A stretch of DNA of 64,000 nt, taken from contig CAXSDP010000002.1 in NCBI GenBank assembly GCA_964235705.1, positions 71,634-135,633 of the forward strand, given 5' to 3'. Origin of the DNA: RH-AL1 sp964235705 (GTDB taxonomy: Bacteria; Pseudomonadota; Alphaproteobacteria; Rhizobiales; Beijerinckiaceae). Positions 7,756 through 18,807 of the stretch are shown here, one piece after another; the first letter of the stretch is position 1; every line of letters starts with the position of its first letter. The translations under genes and the position numbers were made by a program. Below the pieces are notes generated by a model. The model searched no databases, had not been told where the DNA came from, and saw only the letters and a list, made by a program, of their open reading frames with translations.

Positions 7756-9627
7756 GTGAGTGAAGGATCGAAGGCCGTCCTCGCCCGACCGGGACCGCGT
7801 ACGTCGTGGCTGCTCAAGACCGCCGCGCTGTGCCTGCTGGGCGCCGTCGGCGCGGTCGCCATCGCGGCGGTGCCGTTCCTGTTCGATGGCGCGACCTTGC
7901 TCTCGGACGTGTCGCGGCAGGTTCGCGCCACGACCGGCCTGGTGATCGAGGCGAGGGGACGGGCGCGCTTCGTTTTCCTGCCGAATCCGCACGTGTCGCT
8001 CGGCGCGACCCATTTCCGTGATCCCTCCGGCACGCTGACGATCGATACCGACACGGTGCAGGGCGAGGTGCGGCTGCTGCCGTTGCTGGTCGGCCGGCTG
8101 GAACTGTCGGCCGCGACCCTGATCCGACCCCGCCTGGCGATCGACCTCGACGGCCGCGCCATGCAGCCGAGCTCGATGATCGGGCGCGCGCTCCACACCG
8201 GGGCGGCACGGGGATCGAGCCGCCAGGCCAACACAGGGGATCGGCTCGGCTCGGTCACCTTGCTCGACGGCACGGCGAGCGTGACGGGCGGCGGCCTTGC
8301 CCATCCCTTCGCCTTGAGCGACGTCAACGTCACCCTCGATTGGCCCGACCTTCAATCATCCGCCACACTGACCGGCACGCTGACGGTGGCCAACACCAGG
8401 GCCGAGGTCGCCACTTGGATCGCCCAGCCCTCGAGCCTGATGCGCGGCGAGCATTCCGCCGTCACCTTCAACCTTCATTCGCTTCCGCTCGACCTCCTGG
8501 CCACCGGCGACCTCGCGGATGCCCCGGCCGCGAGCTTCCATGGCCACGTCGCCGCGCACGCGCCGTCCCTGCCGGGCGCGTTCGCGGTGTTTGGCACCAC
8601 CATCGCCTCCCCCGCCCCGCTCGCCGACGTGAGCCTGAACAGCGATGCGACGATCGACACCGATCGGGAGGGCGCCACCCGCATCGACCTGCCGAAGCTC
8701 GACATGCAGGTTGACGGCAACCATTACGAGGGCACCCTCGCGTTCCTGAACGGCTCCGACGTCCACGGAACGAGGCCGTCCCTGTCCGGCACGCTGGCGA
8801 CGGAGGACCTGGCGCTGGCGCCCTTCCTCAGCACCGCACCGCGGTTGACCGACCCCGATGGCGGCTGGGCGCACGCGTCGGTCCCGGCGACCCGAGCCAC
8901 ATCCCTCGGCCTCGACCTCCGTATCTCGGCGACGCACCTCCACCTGCGCCCGGTCACCGTCGACGACGCGGCGCTGGCGGTGATCAGCCGCGACGACCAC
9001 CTGGAGATCGCCTTGATCGAGGGCAGCGCGTACGGCGGCGCGCTCAAGGCGCGCGTCTCCTACGGCGTGACCGGCGGCGAACTCAACCTGCGCGGCGCCG
9101 GCTCCCTCACCGGCGCCGACGCGGCGACCTTGTCGTGGGACGCGTTCGGACGCCAAGTCGCGGCCGGCTCGCTCACGGGATCGGCCAACGTCGAGAGCAC
9201 CGGCGACAGCCCGGCCGCCCTGATGAAGCACCTGCAAGGATGGGCCAAAGGGACGGTCAGCGACGGCGAGTTGTCGGGCGTGGACCTCGGCCTGGGACTG
9301 CGCGCCCTTGCCCAGGGCCAAGCGGCGGCCGTGATACCCGCGCTGAGGGCTGGTCGGACGCCCTTCAGGCGCTTCGATGCCTCGCTGCGCCTCGCCGAAG
9401 GCATCGCCACGCTCAGCGAGGCGGCGATGCAGGGACCCGACGCGGCACTGTCGGTCGACGGCCAAGCGGACATCGGCCGCCGAACCCTCGACCTCCACGC
9501 CGTCGCCGCGACGCCGGCGGATGCCGTCTCGGGTCCGAAGGCGCGGTTGCCCTTCGACGTGACCGGCTCGCTCGGCAGGCTCGTCTTCTCGCCCGTGTTC
9601 GGCACCGCGCCGGCGCCGGCCCGCTGA
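7756..9627 (+). CDS. AsmA family protein
   Basis: About 623 residues from a GTG at 7756. A short cytoplasmic N-terminus leads into one membrane helix (AALCLLGAVGAVAIAAVPFL), then a long periplasmic beta-rich region. The early part has the AsmA pattern (TGLVIEARGRARFVFLPNPH) and the C-terminal third the AsmA-2-type repeats (TGSANVESTGDSPAALMKHL, GWAKGTVSDGELSGVDLG). AsmA relatives are chorein-like bridges thought to move phospholipid or affect outer-membrane assembly. It probably shares a transcript with the ABC-F gene 10 bases upstream and converges on rnhA with 10 bases between stops. Confidence 0.88.
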   Translation: MSEGSKAVLARPGPRTSWLLKTAALCLLGAVGAVAIAAVPFLFDGATLLSDVSRQVRATTGLVIEARGRARFVFLPNPHVSLGATHFRDPSGTLTIDTDTVQGEVRLLPLLVGRLELSAATLIRPRLAIDLDGRAMQPSSMIGRALHTGAARGSSRQANTGDRLGSVTLLDGTASVTGGGLAHPFALSDVNVTLDWPDLQSSATLTGTLTVANTRAEVATWIAQPSSLMRGEHSAVTFNLHSLPLDLLATGDLADAPAASFHGHVAAHAPSLPGAFAVFGTTIASPAPLADVSLNSDATIDTDREGATRIDLPKLDMQVDGNHYEGTLAFLNGSDVHGTRPSLSGTLATEDLALAPFLSTAPRLTDPDGGWAHASVPATRATSLGLDLRISATHLHLRPVTVDDAALAVISRDDHLEIALIEGSAYGGALKARVSYGVTGGELNLRGAGSLTGADAATLSWDAFGRQVAAGSLTGSANVESTGDSPAALMKHLQGWAKGTVSDGELSGVDLGLGLRALAQGQAAAVIPALRAGRTPFRRFDASLRLAEGIATLSEAAMQGPDAALSVDGQADIGRRTLDLHAVAATPADAVSGPKARLPFDVTGSLGRLVFSPVFGTAPAPAR

Positions 9628-9637
9628 CCAGGCCGCC

Positions 9638-10093
9638 TCAGCGCCTCTTGAACGGTCCCATACCCTGGCGCGCCAACGCATCGGCGCGCTCGTTCATGGG
9701 ATCACCGGCGTGACCCTTGACCCAGTGCCACGCGACCTGGTGGCGACGCACAGCCTCGTCGAGCGCCTGCCAGAGTTCGACGTTCTTCACCGGCTTCTTG
9801 TCGGCGGTGCGCCATCCGTTGCGCTTCCATCCAACGAGCCAGCCCGTGATCCCGCCACGCACGTAGTTCGAGTCGGTGTAGACATCGACGGCGCAGCCAC
9901 GCTTCAGCAGCGCGAGCGCTTCGATGGCCGCAGTCAGCTCCATGCGGTTGTTGGTGGTCAGTGCCTCACCCCCGCAGGCTTCCTTGATCGCGTCGCCGAA
10001 CTTCACGATCGCGCCCCAGCCACCGGGGCCGGGATTGCCCGAACAGGCGCCATCGGTCCAGATCGCCACGCGCGCGCACTCCGCCGCATCCAT
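9638..10093 (-). CDS. rnhA: Ribonuclease HI
   Basis: Cleaves RNA in RNA-DNA hybrids (R-loops, primers). The 151-residue product starts MDAAECARVAIWTDGACSGN. The D-E-D-D catalytic set is complete: D14 in TDGACSGNPGPGGWG, E52 in NNRMELTAAIEAL, D74 in YTDSNYV and D138 in ERADALA. VKGHAGDPMNE holds the conserved His loop. Its ATG shares one base with the thrB stop, the usual thrB-rnhA arrangement in Rhizobiales. Confidence 0.96.
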   Translation of the reverse strand: MDAAECARVAIWTDGACSGNPGPGGWGAIVKFGDAIKEACGGEALTTNNRMELTAAIEALALLKRGCAVDVYTDSNYVRGGITGWLVGWKRNGWRTADKKPVKNVELWQALDEAVRRHQVAWHWVKGHAGDPMNERADALARQGMGPFKRR

Positions 10094-11052
10094 CAGGCGA
10101 CCCCGAGTTCGCGGACGCTGGCAATGCGCTGGTGGAACCGGAGCTTCTGCACGTACTCGATCGGATGCTTGGGCTTCACCAAGGCGCCGGGGGGCACGCT
10201 CAGCCAGTCGACGAGGCGGGTGAGGGCGAACCGGAGCGCGGCGCCGCGCGCGAGCACGGGCAACGCCGCAACCTCCGCCTCGCTCAAGCGGCGATGCGCC
10301 TGGTAGGCGGCGATCATCCCGCCGCCTTTGGTGATGTTGTAGGAGCCGTCCGGCTCGAAACACCAGGCATTGAGGCAGATTACGAGGTCGTAGGCGTAAG
10401 CATCTGTGCAGGCGAAATAAAAGTCGATGAGGCCGGCACGATCCTCGAGAAACAGGACGTTATCGGGGAACAAATCCGCGTGGATCACGCCGGATGGTAA
10501 ATCCGTCGGCCAACAGCCTGACAAGAAAGAGAGTTCCGCTTCGATGAGCTCCGCCAAACCGGGCGCGACCTGTTCCGCCTGGGGCTTGGCTCGCTCGAAC
10601 AAGGCCGACCACCCTTCGAGCGACAGGGCGTTGCGGCGCGTCATCGGGAAATCCGCCCCGTGGCGGTGCAGGCCGGCGAGTGCCGCGCCAGTGGCGGCGC
10701 AGTGAAGCTCGCTCGGGCGCCGCACCGCCAAGCCGTCCAGGAACGTCACCATGGCGCAAGGGCGCCCGGCCAAGCGCCCAAGCGCCGCGCCCGTGCGCGT
10801 TTTGACGGGTTGCGGGCAAGTGAGGCCGCGCGCGGAAAGATGTTCCATCAGCCCGATGAAGAATGGCAAGTCACCTTCCGCCACCCGCTTCTCATAGAGG
10901 GTCAGGATGAAGGATCCCGCCTCGGTACGGAGCAGGAAGTTGGAGTTCTCCACGCCCTCGGCGATCCCCTTCATGGAGAGGAGGCGGCCGACATCGTAGG
11001 CGGATAGGAAGCCGGCGAGGTCCTCGTCGGAAACTTCGGTGTAGACGGCCAA
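10093..11052 (-). CDS. thrB: Homoserine kinase (APH-fold type)
   Basis: Phosphorylates homoserine for threonine synthesis. This is the aminoglycoside-phosphotransferase-fold ThrB of alphaproteobacteria, not the GHMP type. Key stretches are AVYTEVSDEDLAGFL at the start, GVENSNFLLRTEAGSFILTL for nucleotide binding, VIHADLFPDNVLF (catalytic Asp loop) and GLIDFYFACTDAYAYDL (metal-binding DxD-like). A TTG at 11052 gives the family N-terminus and 319 residues; the in-frame extension to 11229 does not look like ThrB. No ispH precedes it here, although ispH often does in relatives. Confidence 0.92.
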   Translation of the reverse strand: MAVYTEVSDEDLAGFLSAYDVGRLLSMKGIAEGVENSNFLLRTEAGSFILTLYEKRVAEGDLPFFIGLMEHLSARGLTCPQPVKTRTGAALGRLAGRPCAMVTFLDGLAVRRPSELHCAATGAALAGLHRHGADFPMTRRNALSLEGWSALFERAKPQAEQVAPGLAELIEAELSFLSGCWPTDLPSGVIHADLFPDNVLFLEDRAGLIDFYFACTDAYAYDLVICLNAWCFEPDGSYNITKGGGMIAAYQAHRRLSEAEVAALPVLARGAALRFALTRLVDWLSVPPGALVKPKHPIEYVQKLRFHQRIASVRELGVA

Positions 11053-11568
11053 GGTCTTCTTTCGTTGATCGGTTTTCGAGCCACCCGACCCGGGCGAGAA
11101 CGCCCTCGTCGGCGGCTCCGCCATCATCGTGATTCCGGCCACGATGAACGCCATCACCTTCGACGGCCAACCTTCATGCCATCGCGCATCCATCGACGAA
11201 AGGGGAGGTGTCACGGCATTAGGGTTCAAGCAGGTACGAAAGCCGCGATGGGTGTTTCCGCTCGTGTTCGAAACGTGGCCGCCCGATCGCGCCCACCGAA
11301 TCGTCGGCGATCAAAGCTGGCCTCGACGGCGCCCCGCGGACCGCCGTTCATCGTGGAGGTCAAAATTTAATCACTTCTTCACGCGTCTTAGGCATCTGAG
11401 CTGATGACAGGCACGTCCACCTTCGTTAGATAACCCTTCGTAACGCGCGTGGCTCCCCTGCACGGAGCGCATGGCGCGAAGCATCAAGTCCGGGGAGGAC
11501 GGTTCACTCGCCATGGCCCAAAGCGGCCGCCTGGGAAGGTGACGGCGAGGCGCTGTCGGAAGGTCGCA
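11053..11568. other. Non-coding stretch upstream of thrB
   Basis: About 516 bases between the thrB start and the terminator after tgt. The thrB reading frame stays open to 11229 without resembling ThrB. The rest (11230-11568) has locally lower GC around 11360-11440 (AAAATTTAATCACTTCTTCA region), which may hold the thrB promoter. I compared it with tmRNA, RNase P RNA and SRP RNA from memory and saw no match. Confidence 0.4.
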
Positions 11569-11604
11569 AGGACGGGGCGCGGCGGAAATCGCGCCCCGTC
11601 CTTC
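11569..11604 (-). terminator. Strong hairpin at the 3' end of tgt
   Basis: A perfect 14-bp inverted repeat, AAGGACGGGGCGCG / CGCGCCCCGTCCTT, with an 8-base loop, begins 7 bases beyond the tgt stop. There is no long U-run on either strand, so it may act as an RNA-stabilising or Rho-assisted end rather than a classical intrinsic terminator. Confidence 0.7.
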
Positions 11605-11610
11605 CGCTAT

Positions 11611-12744
11611 TCAGGAGATGCACGGCGGCTCTTGGTTGTGTGCCCAGCCTCGCCGCGTCGCTTCGAGGAAAACCTCGAACGAACCGGCCTCGATCGCCCG
11701 CCGCATGTCCACCATGAGATCCTGATAATAGCCAACGTTGATCGCGGTCAGCAGCATCATGCCTAGGATCTCGCCCGATTTGACGAGGTGGTGGAGATAG
11801 GCTCGCGAGTGGTCGCGGGCGGCGGGGCAGGACGCAGTCGGGTCTATCGGTGTCGGATCGTCGGCGTGGCGGGCATTGCGCAGGTTGAGGCGGCCGGTTC
11901 GCGTGTAGGCGAGACCGTGCCGCCCCGCCCGCGTGGGCAACACGCAGTCGAACATGTCGACGCCGCGCGCCACGCTTCCCAGCAGGTCGTCCGGGCTGCC
12001 GACACCCATGAGGTAGCGGGGCCGGTCGGCCGGCAGGAACGGCTCCGTCGCCTCGATCGTCGCGAGCATCACGTCCTGCGGTTCGCCGACGGCGAGGCCG
12101 CCGATCGCGTAGCCGTCGAAGCCCATCGCGACGAGGGCCTCCGCGCTGCGCCGTCGCAGCGCGGGTGAGGCGCCCCCCTGCACGATGCCGAACAGCGCGT
12201 GATCGTCCTGCCGACCGAAAGCGACCTTGCAGCGCTCCGCCCAGCGCAGCGACAGCATCATGGCACGTTCGACCTCACTTTCCTCCGCCGGCAGGCGGAT
12301 GCACTCGTCCAGCTGCATCTGGATGTCGGACCCGAGCAGCCCCTGGATCGCGATGGAGCGCTCCGGCGTCAACACGTGCTTCGACCCGTCGAGGTGCGAC
12401 TGGAAGGTGACGCCATGCTCGTCGAGCGTGCGCAGCTTGGCGAGCGACATGACTTGGAAGCCGCCGGAATCGGTGAGGATGGGATGCGGCCAGCCCATGA
12501 AGCGGTGCAGGCCGCCGAGCGCCGCGATCCGTTCGGCGCCCGGCCGCAGCATCAGGTGGTACACGTTGCCGAGCACGACGTCGGCCCCCGACGCGCGGAC
12601 CTCGTGGGCGTGCATCGCCTTCACCGTCGCCGCCGTCCCCACCGGCATGAAGGCCGGTGTCTCTATAACACCCCGCGCGGTGTGGATGGTGCCACGCCGC
12701 GCCGCGCCATCGGTGGCGCGCAGGTCGAAGCCGAAAGCGCTCAT
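11611..12744 (-). CDS. tgt: tRNA-guanine transglycosylase (queuine tRNA-ribosyltransferase)
   Basis: Exchanges G34 for preQ1 in tRNAs with GUN anticodons. About 377 residues from MSAFGFDLRATDG. FMPVGTAATVKAM, ILTDSGGFQVMSL (with the early Asp) and DMFDCVLPTRAGRHG (nucleophilic Asp) are intact. The C-terminal zinc site is unusual: where C-x-C-x2-C is expected the sequence reads SCPAARDHSRAYLHHL, with a single Cys, and the later His position reads NVGYYQDLM. The ATG overlaps the queA stop in ATGA, so the two are translationally coupled within one queuosine operon. Confidence 0.95.
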   Translation of the reverse strand: MSAFGFDLRATDGAARRGTIHTARGVIETPAFMPVGTAATVKAMHAHEVRASGADVVLGNVYHLMLRPGAERIAALGGLHRFMGWPHPILTDSGGFQVMSLAKLRTLDEHGVTFQSHLDGSKHVLTPERSIAIQGLLGSDIQMQLDECIRLPAEESEVERAMMLSLRWAERCKVAFGRQDDHALFGIVQGGASPALRRRSAEALVAMGFDGYAIGGLAVGEPQDVMLATIEATEPFLPADRPRYLMGVGSPDDLLGSVARGVDMFDCVLPTRAGRHGLAYTRTGRLNLRNARHADDPTPIDPTASCPAARDHSRAYLHHLVKSGEILGMMLLTAINVGYYQDLMVDMRRAIEAGSFEVFLEATRRGWAHNQEPPCIS

Positions 12745-13796
12745 GGCGCGGCTCGCGTGAGGAAGCACGCGTCGCCGTAGCTGTAGAAGCGGTAGCCGGA
12801 TCGGATCGCGTGGGCGTAAGCGGCCTGCATCGTGTCGAGCCCGGCGAAGGCGGCGACGAGCATGAACAGGGTGGAGCGAGGCAGGTGGAAGTTGGTCAGC
12901 AGGGCGTCCACCGCGCGAAACCTGTGGCCCGGCGTGATGAAGATCGCGGTGTCACCCTCGAAGGCATCGATCACGCCATCCTCCCGCGCGGCCGATTCGA
13001 GCAAGCGCAAGGCCGTTGTGCCGGCGGCTATGACGCGACCACCCTTTGCCCTCACGGCATTGAGCGTGGCGGCGGCATCGTTCGTGATCCGCCCCCATTC
13101 CGCGTGCATGCGATGACCGTCCGTGTCGTCCGCCTTGACCGGCAGGAAGGTGCCGGCTCCCACGTGCAACGTGAGGCGCACGATGGCGACACCGGCCGCC
13201 TCGATGGCGGCGATCAGGCCCGGCGTGAAGTGCAGGCTGGCCGTTGGCGCCGCGACGGCGCCGGGCTCGGCGGCGAAGATCGTCTGGTAGTCGTCGCGGT
13301 CGCGCCCGTCGACGGGGCGCTTGGCGGCGATGTAGGGCGGCAAAGGCATGACGCCGTGGCGCTCCAGCGCGGCGTCGAGGTCGGCGCCGCCGCGCGTGAA
13401 CCGAAGCACCACCTCGCCGTCGCCGGCGTGTTCGAGGCAGACGGCGTCGAGCGGCGCGTCGTCGTCGCCGAAAGCGATGGTCTCGCCGTCCGCAACCCTC
13501 TTCGCGGGACGGATGAAGGCGCGCCACGTTTCCGCGCCCTCGCGCTTGTGCAGGGTCGTCTCGACGCGCGCCGACACGCCCGAGCGCGAACGCCGGCCGG
13601 TCAGCCGAGCCGGGATGACCCGCGTATCGTTGACGACGAGGCAATCACCGGGTCGCAGCAGTGAGGGCAAATCGGCGACCGTGCGATCGGGTCTCCGCGT
13701 GCCGACGGCGAGTAGGCGCGCGCGTTCACGTGGTTCGGCCGGCCGCAACGCGATCAGCTCCGGCGGCAGCGCGAAGTCAAAAAGGTCGACGCGCAT
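12741..13796 (-). CDS. queA: S-adenosylmethionine:tRNA ribosyltransferase-isomerase
   Basis: Makes epoxyqueuosine from preQ1-tRNA using the ribosyl group of SAM, directly after Tgt in the pathway. The 351-residue product starts MRVDLFDFALPPELIALRPA, the family start. Other signatures are GDCLVVNDTRVIPARL, YQTIFAAEPGAVAAPTASLHF, LHVGAGTFLPVK and NFHLPRSTLFMLVAAFAG near the C-terminus. Upstream lies ppiB with a 44-base gap, downstream tgt with an ATGA overlap. Confidence 0.96.
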   Translation of the reverse strand: MRVDLFDFALPPELIALRPAEPRERARLLAVGTRRPDRTVADLPSLLRPGDCLVVNDTRVIPARLTGRRSRSGVSARVETTLHKREGAETWRAFIRPAKRVADGETIAFGDDDAPLDAVCLEHAGDGEVVLRFTRGGADLDAALERHGVMPLPPYIAAKRPVDGRDRDDYQTIFAAEPGAVAAPTASLHFTPGLIAAIEAAGVAIVRLTLHVGAGTFLPVKADDTDGHRMHAEWGRITNDAAATLNAVRAKGGRVIAAGTTALRLLESAAREDGVIDAFEGDTAIFITPGHRFRAVDALLTNFHLPRSTLFMLVAAFAGLDTMQAAYAHAIRSGYRFYSYGDACFLTRAAP

Positions 13797-13840
13797 GGGC
13801 CATGGCATGTGTCATCCCAGGCGCCTCGTCGGGGTCGCGC

Positions 13841-14296
13841 TCAGCTGATCGTGGCGGACACGATCTTATCGGGATCGCGCACCGGTTCGCCGCGCTTGAT
13901 CTTGTCGACGTTCTCCATGCCCGACGTGACCTTACCCCACACCGTGTACTGCTTGTCGAGGAAGCCGGCGTCGCCGAAGCAGATGAAGAACTGCGAGTTG
14001 GCGGAGTCCGGGCTCTGCGCGCGGGCCATCGAGCAGGTGCCCCGGTCGTGGTGCTCGGCATTGAACTCCTGCTTGAGGTTCGGGTACTTCGAGCCACCGG
14101 TGCCGGTCCCGTTGGGACAGCCGGTTTGTGCCATGAAGCCGTCGATGACGCGGTGGAAGACGACACCGTCGTAGAATTTCTCGCCGACGAGCGTCTTGAT
14201 GTGCTCGACGTGCTTGGGCGCGAGGTCGGGGCGCATCGCAATCACGACCGGACCCTTGGTCGTCTCGAGCGTCAGGGTGTTGCCGGCTTCGGCCAT
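13841..14296 (-). CDS. ppiB: Peptidyl-prolyl cis-trans isomerase, cytoplasmic cyclophilin
   Basis: A 151-residue cyclophilin without a signal peptide, starting MAEAGNTLTLETTKGPVVIA. It carries the active-site signature FHRVIDGFMAQTGCP, then MARAQSPDSANSQFFICF and the KQYTVWGKV strand. The Arg in FHRVI and the Gln in MAQTG are the conserved active-site residues. It is the cytosolic partner of the secreted paralogue 440 bases upstream; such a pair between coaD and queA is typical of Rhizobiales. Confidence 0.93.
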   Translation of the reverse strand: MAEAGNTLTLETTKGPVVIAMRPDLAPKHVEHIKTLVGEKFYDGVVFHRVIDGFMAQTGCPNGTGTGGSKYPNLKQEFNAEHHDRGTCSMARAQSPDSANSQFFICFGDAGFLDKQYTVWGKVTSGMENVDKIKRGEPVRDPDKIVSATIS

Positions 14297-14735
14297 GGAT
14301 GATCTCCGTTGGGGCTGTATGCGTGAATCTACGACGCGGCCCGCCGTTCCCAGCGAGATGCGATGAAGCGGATGAGGACCGTGCGGCCCGCAATAGCCGC
14401 TCCGAACGACGGGGTAAACCTGAGAGGGCGTGGACGGCGACCGCAGTGGCGACGGACTTGGCGGGCGATGCCTCGCCATCGGATCCCCTTCTCACCTCCA
14501 TATAGGCGGCACGCGGTTGGCTGAAGACGGTGCCGTCTCACCGAAAGCTCATCCGAACGGCGATCCCTTGATCGCCGTTAAGCGGATATGTGCCGCTGGT
14601 GAGTGAACACGCCACGTCGCCGAGCTTGTTGCTGGGCAGGATCGGCGACGGGTAGATCGACGGGGCGCGGGTTCGGCGAAGGCCGCCGCGAAAGGCGGAC
14701 GTGGCACGAGGAGCCCAACCCGCCGCAGGGACGAC
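14297..14735. other. 439-base spacer between the two cyclophilin genes, with hairpin
   Basis: No convincing gene. The one clear structure is a perfect 10-bp inverted repeat with a 4-base loop at 14556-14579 (AACGGCGATC CCTT GATCGCCGTT), about 155 bases beyond the ppiA stop. It could end or protect the coaD-ppiA transcript. There is no U-run. A promoter for ppiB is expected here but not evident. Confidence 0.45.
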
Positions 14736-15284
14736 CTACTTCGCCATCTTCATGGACACGATCTTGTCGGGGTTGTCGACCGAGCCGCTCTGGCCATCAC
14801 CCTTCTTGACCTTGTCGATGTTGCCCATGCCCGAGATCACCTGCCCCACGACGGTGTACTTGTTGTCGAGGAACGAGGCCGGTGCGAAACAGATGAAGAA
14901 CTGCGAATTGGCCGAGTTCGGATCGCTGGTGCGGGCCATGCCCACCGTGCCGCGAACGAAGGGCTCGGACGTGAACTCGGCCGGTAGGTTCGGCTCCTTG
15001 GAACCGCCGCCACCGGTGCCGGTCGGGTCGCCGGTCTGGGCCATGAAGCCATCGATGACGCGGTGGAACTTCAGGCCGTTGTAGAAGCCGGCACGCGTCA
15101 GCTTCTCGACCTGCGCCACCGCCTTCGGCGCGAGGTCCGGCCGCAACTGGATCGTGACCTTGCCGTCCTTGGTGGTCAGGACCACTTGGTTCGACGGGTC
15201 GGGCGCGGGCGCCGCCAGGCCACAGGATCCGGCGAGGATGATACCGGCGAAGGCGCCGGCTAGGGCGCGACGATCGAGCAGCAT
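14736..15284 (-). CDS. ppiA: Peptidyl-prolyl cis-trans isomerase, exported cyclophilin
   Basis: A 182-residue cyclophilin with an N-terminal signal: MLLDRRALAGAFAGIILAGS then CGLAAPAPD. The Cys after LAGS could be a lipobox variant, otherwise cleavage falls near AAPA. The mature part has the cyclophilin motifs FHRVIDGFMAQTGDPTG and MARTSDPNSANSQFFICF. It should act in the periplasm on extracytoplasmic folding. It lies 37 bases beyond coaD and is probably cotranscribed with it. Confidence 0.92.
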   Translation of the reverse strand: MLLDRRALAGAFAGIILAGSCGLAAPAPDPSNQVVLTTKDGKVTIQLRPDLAPKAVAQVEKLTRAGFYNGLKFHRVIDGFMAQTGDPTGTGGGGSKEPNLPAEFTSEPFVRGTVGMARTSDPNSANSQFFICFAPASFLDNKYTVVGQVISGMGNIDKVKKGDGQSGSVDNPDKIVSMKMAK

Positions 15285-15321
15285 GCGTGATGAATCCTTG
15301 AAGAGCGGCCGGGGGCGCGGC

Positions 15322-15836
15322 TTAGCGGGCGACGGCCTTCTTGGCAAGCGCGGCCGCGACCGGCGGCGGGACGAAGGGCGTGACGTCACCTCCCATCCGC
15401 GCGATCTCCCTGACCAATGTCGCGGTGATGTGACGGACGCTCCGCTCGGCCGGCAGGAAGAGCGTCTGCACCTCCGGCGCCATGACGGCGTTCATACCGG
15501 CCATGGGCATCTCGTAATCGAGGTCGGTGCCGTCGCGGAGCCCCCGGATAATGGCGATGGCGCCGTGCGCGCGGGCGGCGTCGACGCTGAGGCCGTCGTA
15601 GGTGACGACGCTCAGCGCGCCCCGGGGGAAGTTGTGGGCGCAACTCGACTCGATCAGCGCGCGCCGCTCGGCGACGTCGAACATGGGCTGCTTGCCCGGA
15701 TGGACACCGATCGCCACGACCACGCGGTCGAACAACCTGGCGGCGGCGGCCAGCATCGCCACGTGGCCGTTGGTGACGGGATCAAACGAGCCCGTGTAGA
15801 GGGCGGTGCGGGTGACTCGATCTCTTGTCCCGTCCA

Positions 15837-15837
<1 letters not shown>
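15322..15837 (-). CDS. coaD: Phosphopantetheine adenylyltransferase
   Basis: Fourth step of CoA synthesis, adenylylating 4'-phosphopantetheine. About 171 residues. YTGSFDPVTNGHVAML carries the T/HxGH nucleotidyltransferase motif, IIRGLRDGTDLDYE the substrate-binding Arg, and TATLVREIARMGGDV the C-terminal signature. The ATG at 15837 shares one base with the gyrA stop; a TTG just before it (15840) is also possible. Position immediately after gyrA is conserved in the order. Confidence 0.95.
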
Positions 15838-18449
<2,612 letters not shown>

Positions 18450-18455
18450 AGTTTG

Positions 18456-18482
18456 GGAACATCATGATGTTCCTACAGGAAC
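18456..18482 (-). promoter_or_regulatory. Alternative hairpins in the gyrA leader
   Basis: Three short arms read GGAAC (18456-18460), GTTCC (18469-18473) and GGAAC (18478-18482) on the + strand. In the gyrA mRNA the middle arm can pair with the upstream one across a 4-base loop or with the downstream one across 8 bases (an 18-bp perfect palindrome GGAACATCATGATGTTCC). The two pairings exclude each other, and the structure ends 6 bases before the TTG start, over the likely ribosome-binding site. The role is inference. Confidence 0.5.
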
Positions 18483-18540
18483 GGTCTAGGGAACGCCAGT
18501 TTCAACGGCCGGTCCACGATCGTTTCATCCCGCGATCGTA

Positions 18541-18807
18541 CTAAAGCGCGTCGGACTCCCGCGGCTTCCGTTCGCGGCGTCGTATGAGGTCGGCGAGGAA
18601 GGCGTCGAACGAGGCCTTGGCCACGGCGGTGCGCCAGCAGTCGGGATTGCCGCAGGCGTAACCGTCCAGCACACTCGGGGCGATCGTCGCCTCGCAGCGG
18701 CACACGCCCCTGGATGCGGCATCCTCGGACGCGTCGTCGCGCGTCATGTCGGTCTTGTCGATCATCGGGGCGTCACCGGGGTTGGAGGATGGTTGGTCGG
18801 CGATCAC
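18541..18807 (-). CDS. Small Cys-containing hypothetical protein
   Basis: An 88-residue acidic protein from a GTG at 18807. It has a CRC pair near residue 36 and CGNPDC near residue 52 (CEATIAPSVLDGYACGNPDC), which could bind a metal. No family recognised. The GTG overlaps the stop of the small gene upstream (GTGA), which argues that both are real and coupled. A later Met (MIDKTDMTRDD) could be the true start. Lies just upstream of gyrA on the same strand, 91 bases before its start. Confidence 0.5.
   Translation of the reverse strand: MIADQPSSNPGDAPMIDKTDMTRDDASEDAASRGVCRCEATIAPSVLDGYACGNPDCWRTAVAKASFDAFLADLIRRRERKPRESDAL

Noticed and set aside
5496..8333. A 945-codon open frame on the minus strand opposite the ABC-F and AsmA genes
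   Set aside because: It reads the complement of two well-supported genes and yields Arg/Gly/Leu-rich sequence with no domain; a high-GC third-position shadow.
11230..11568. Possible structural RNA gene (tmRNA, SRP or RNase P RNA) upstream of thrB
   Set aside because: No conserved core of any of these was found on either strand; only a terminator-like hairpin at the tgt side is clear.
14329..14541. 70-residue basic open frame between the cyclophilin genes
   Set aside because: Arg-rich, no ribosome-binding site and no recognisable domain; it looks like a chance frame in high-GC DNA.
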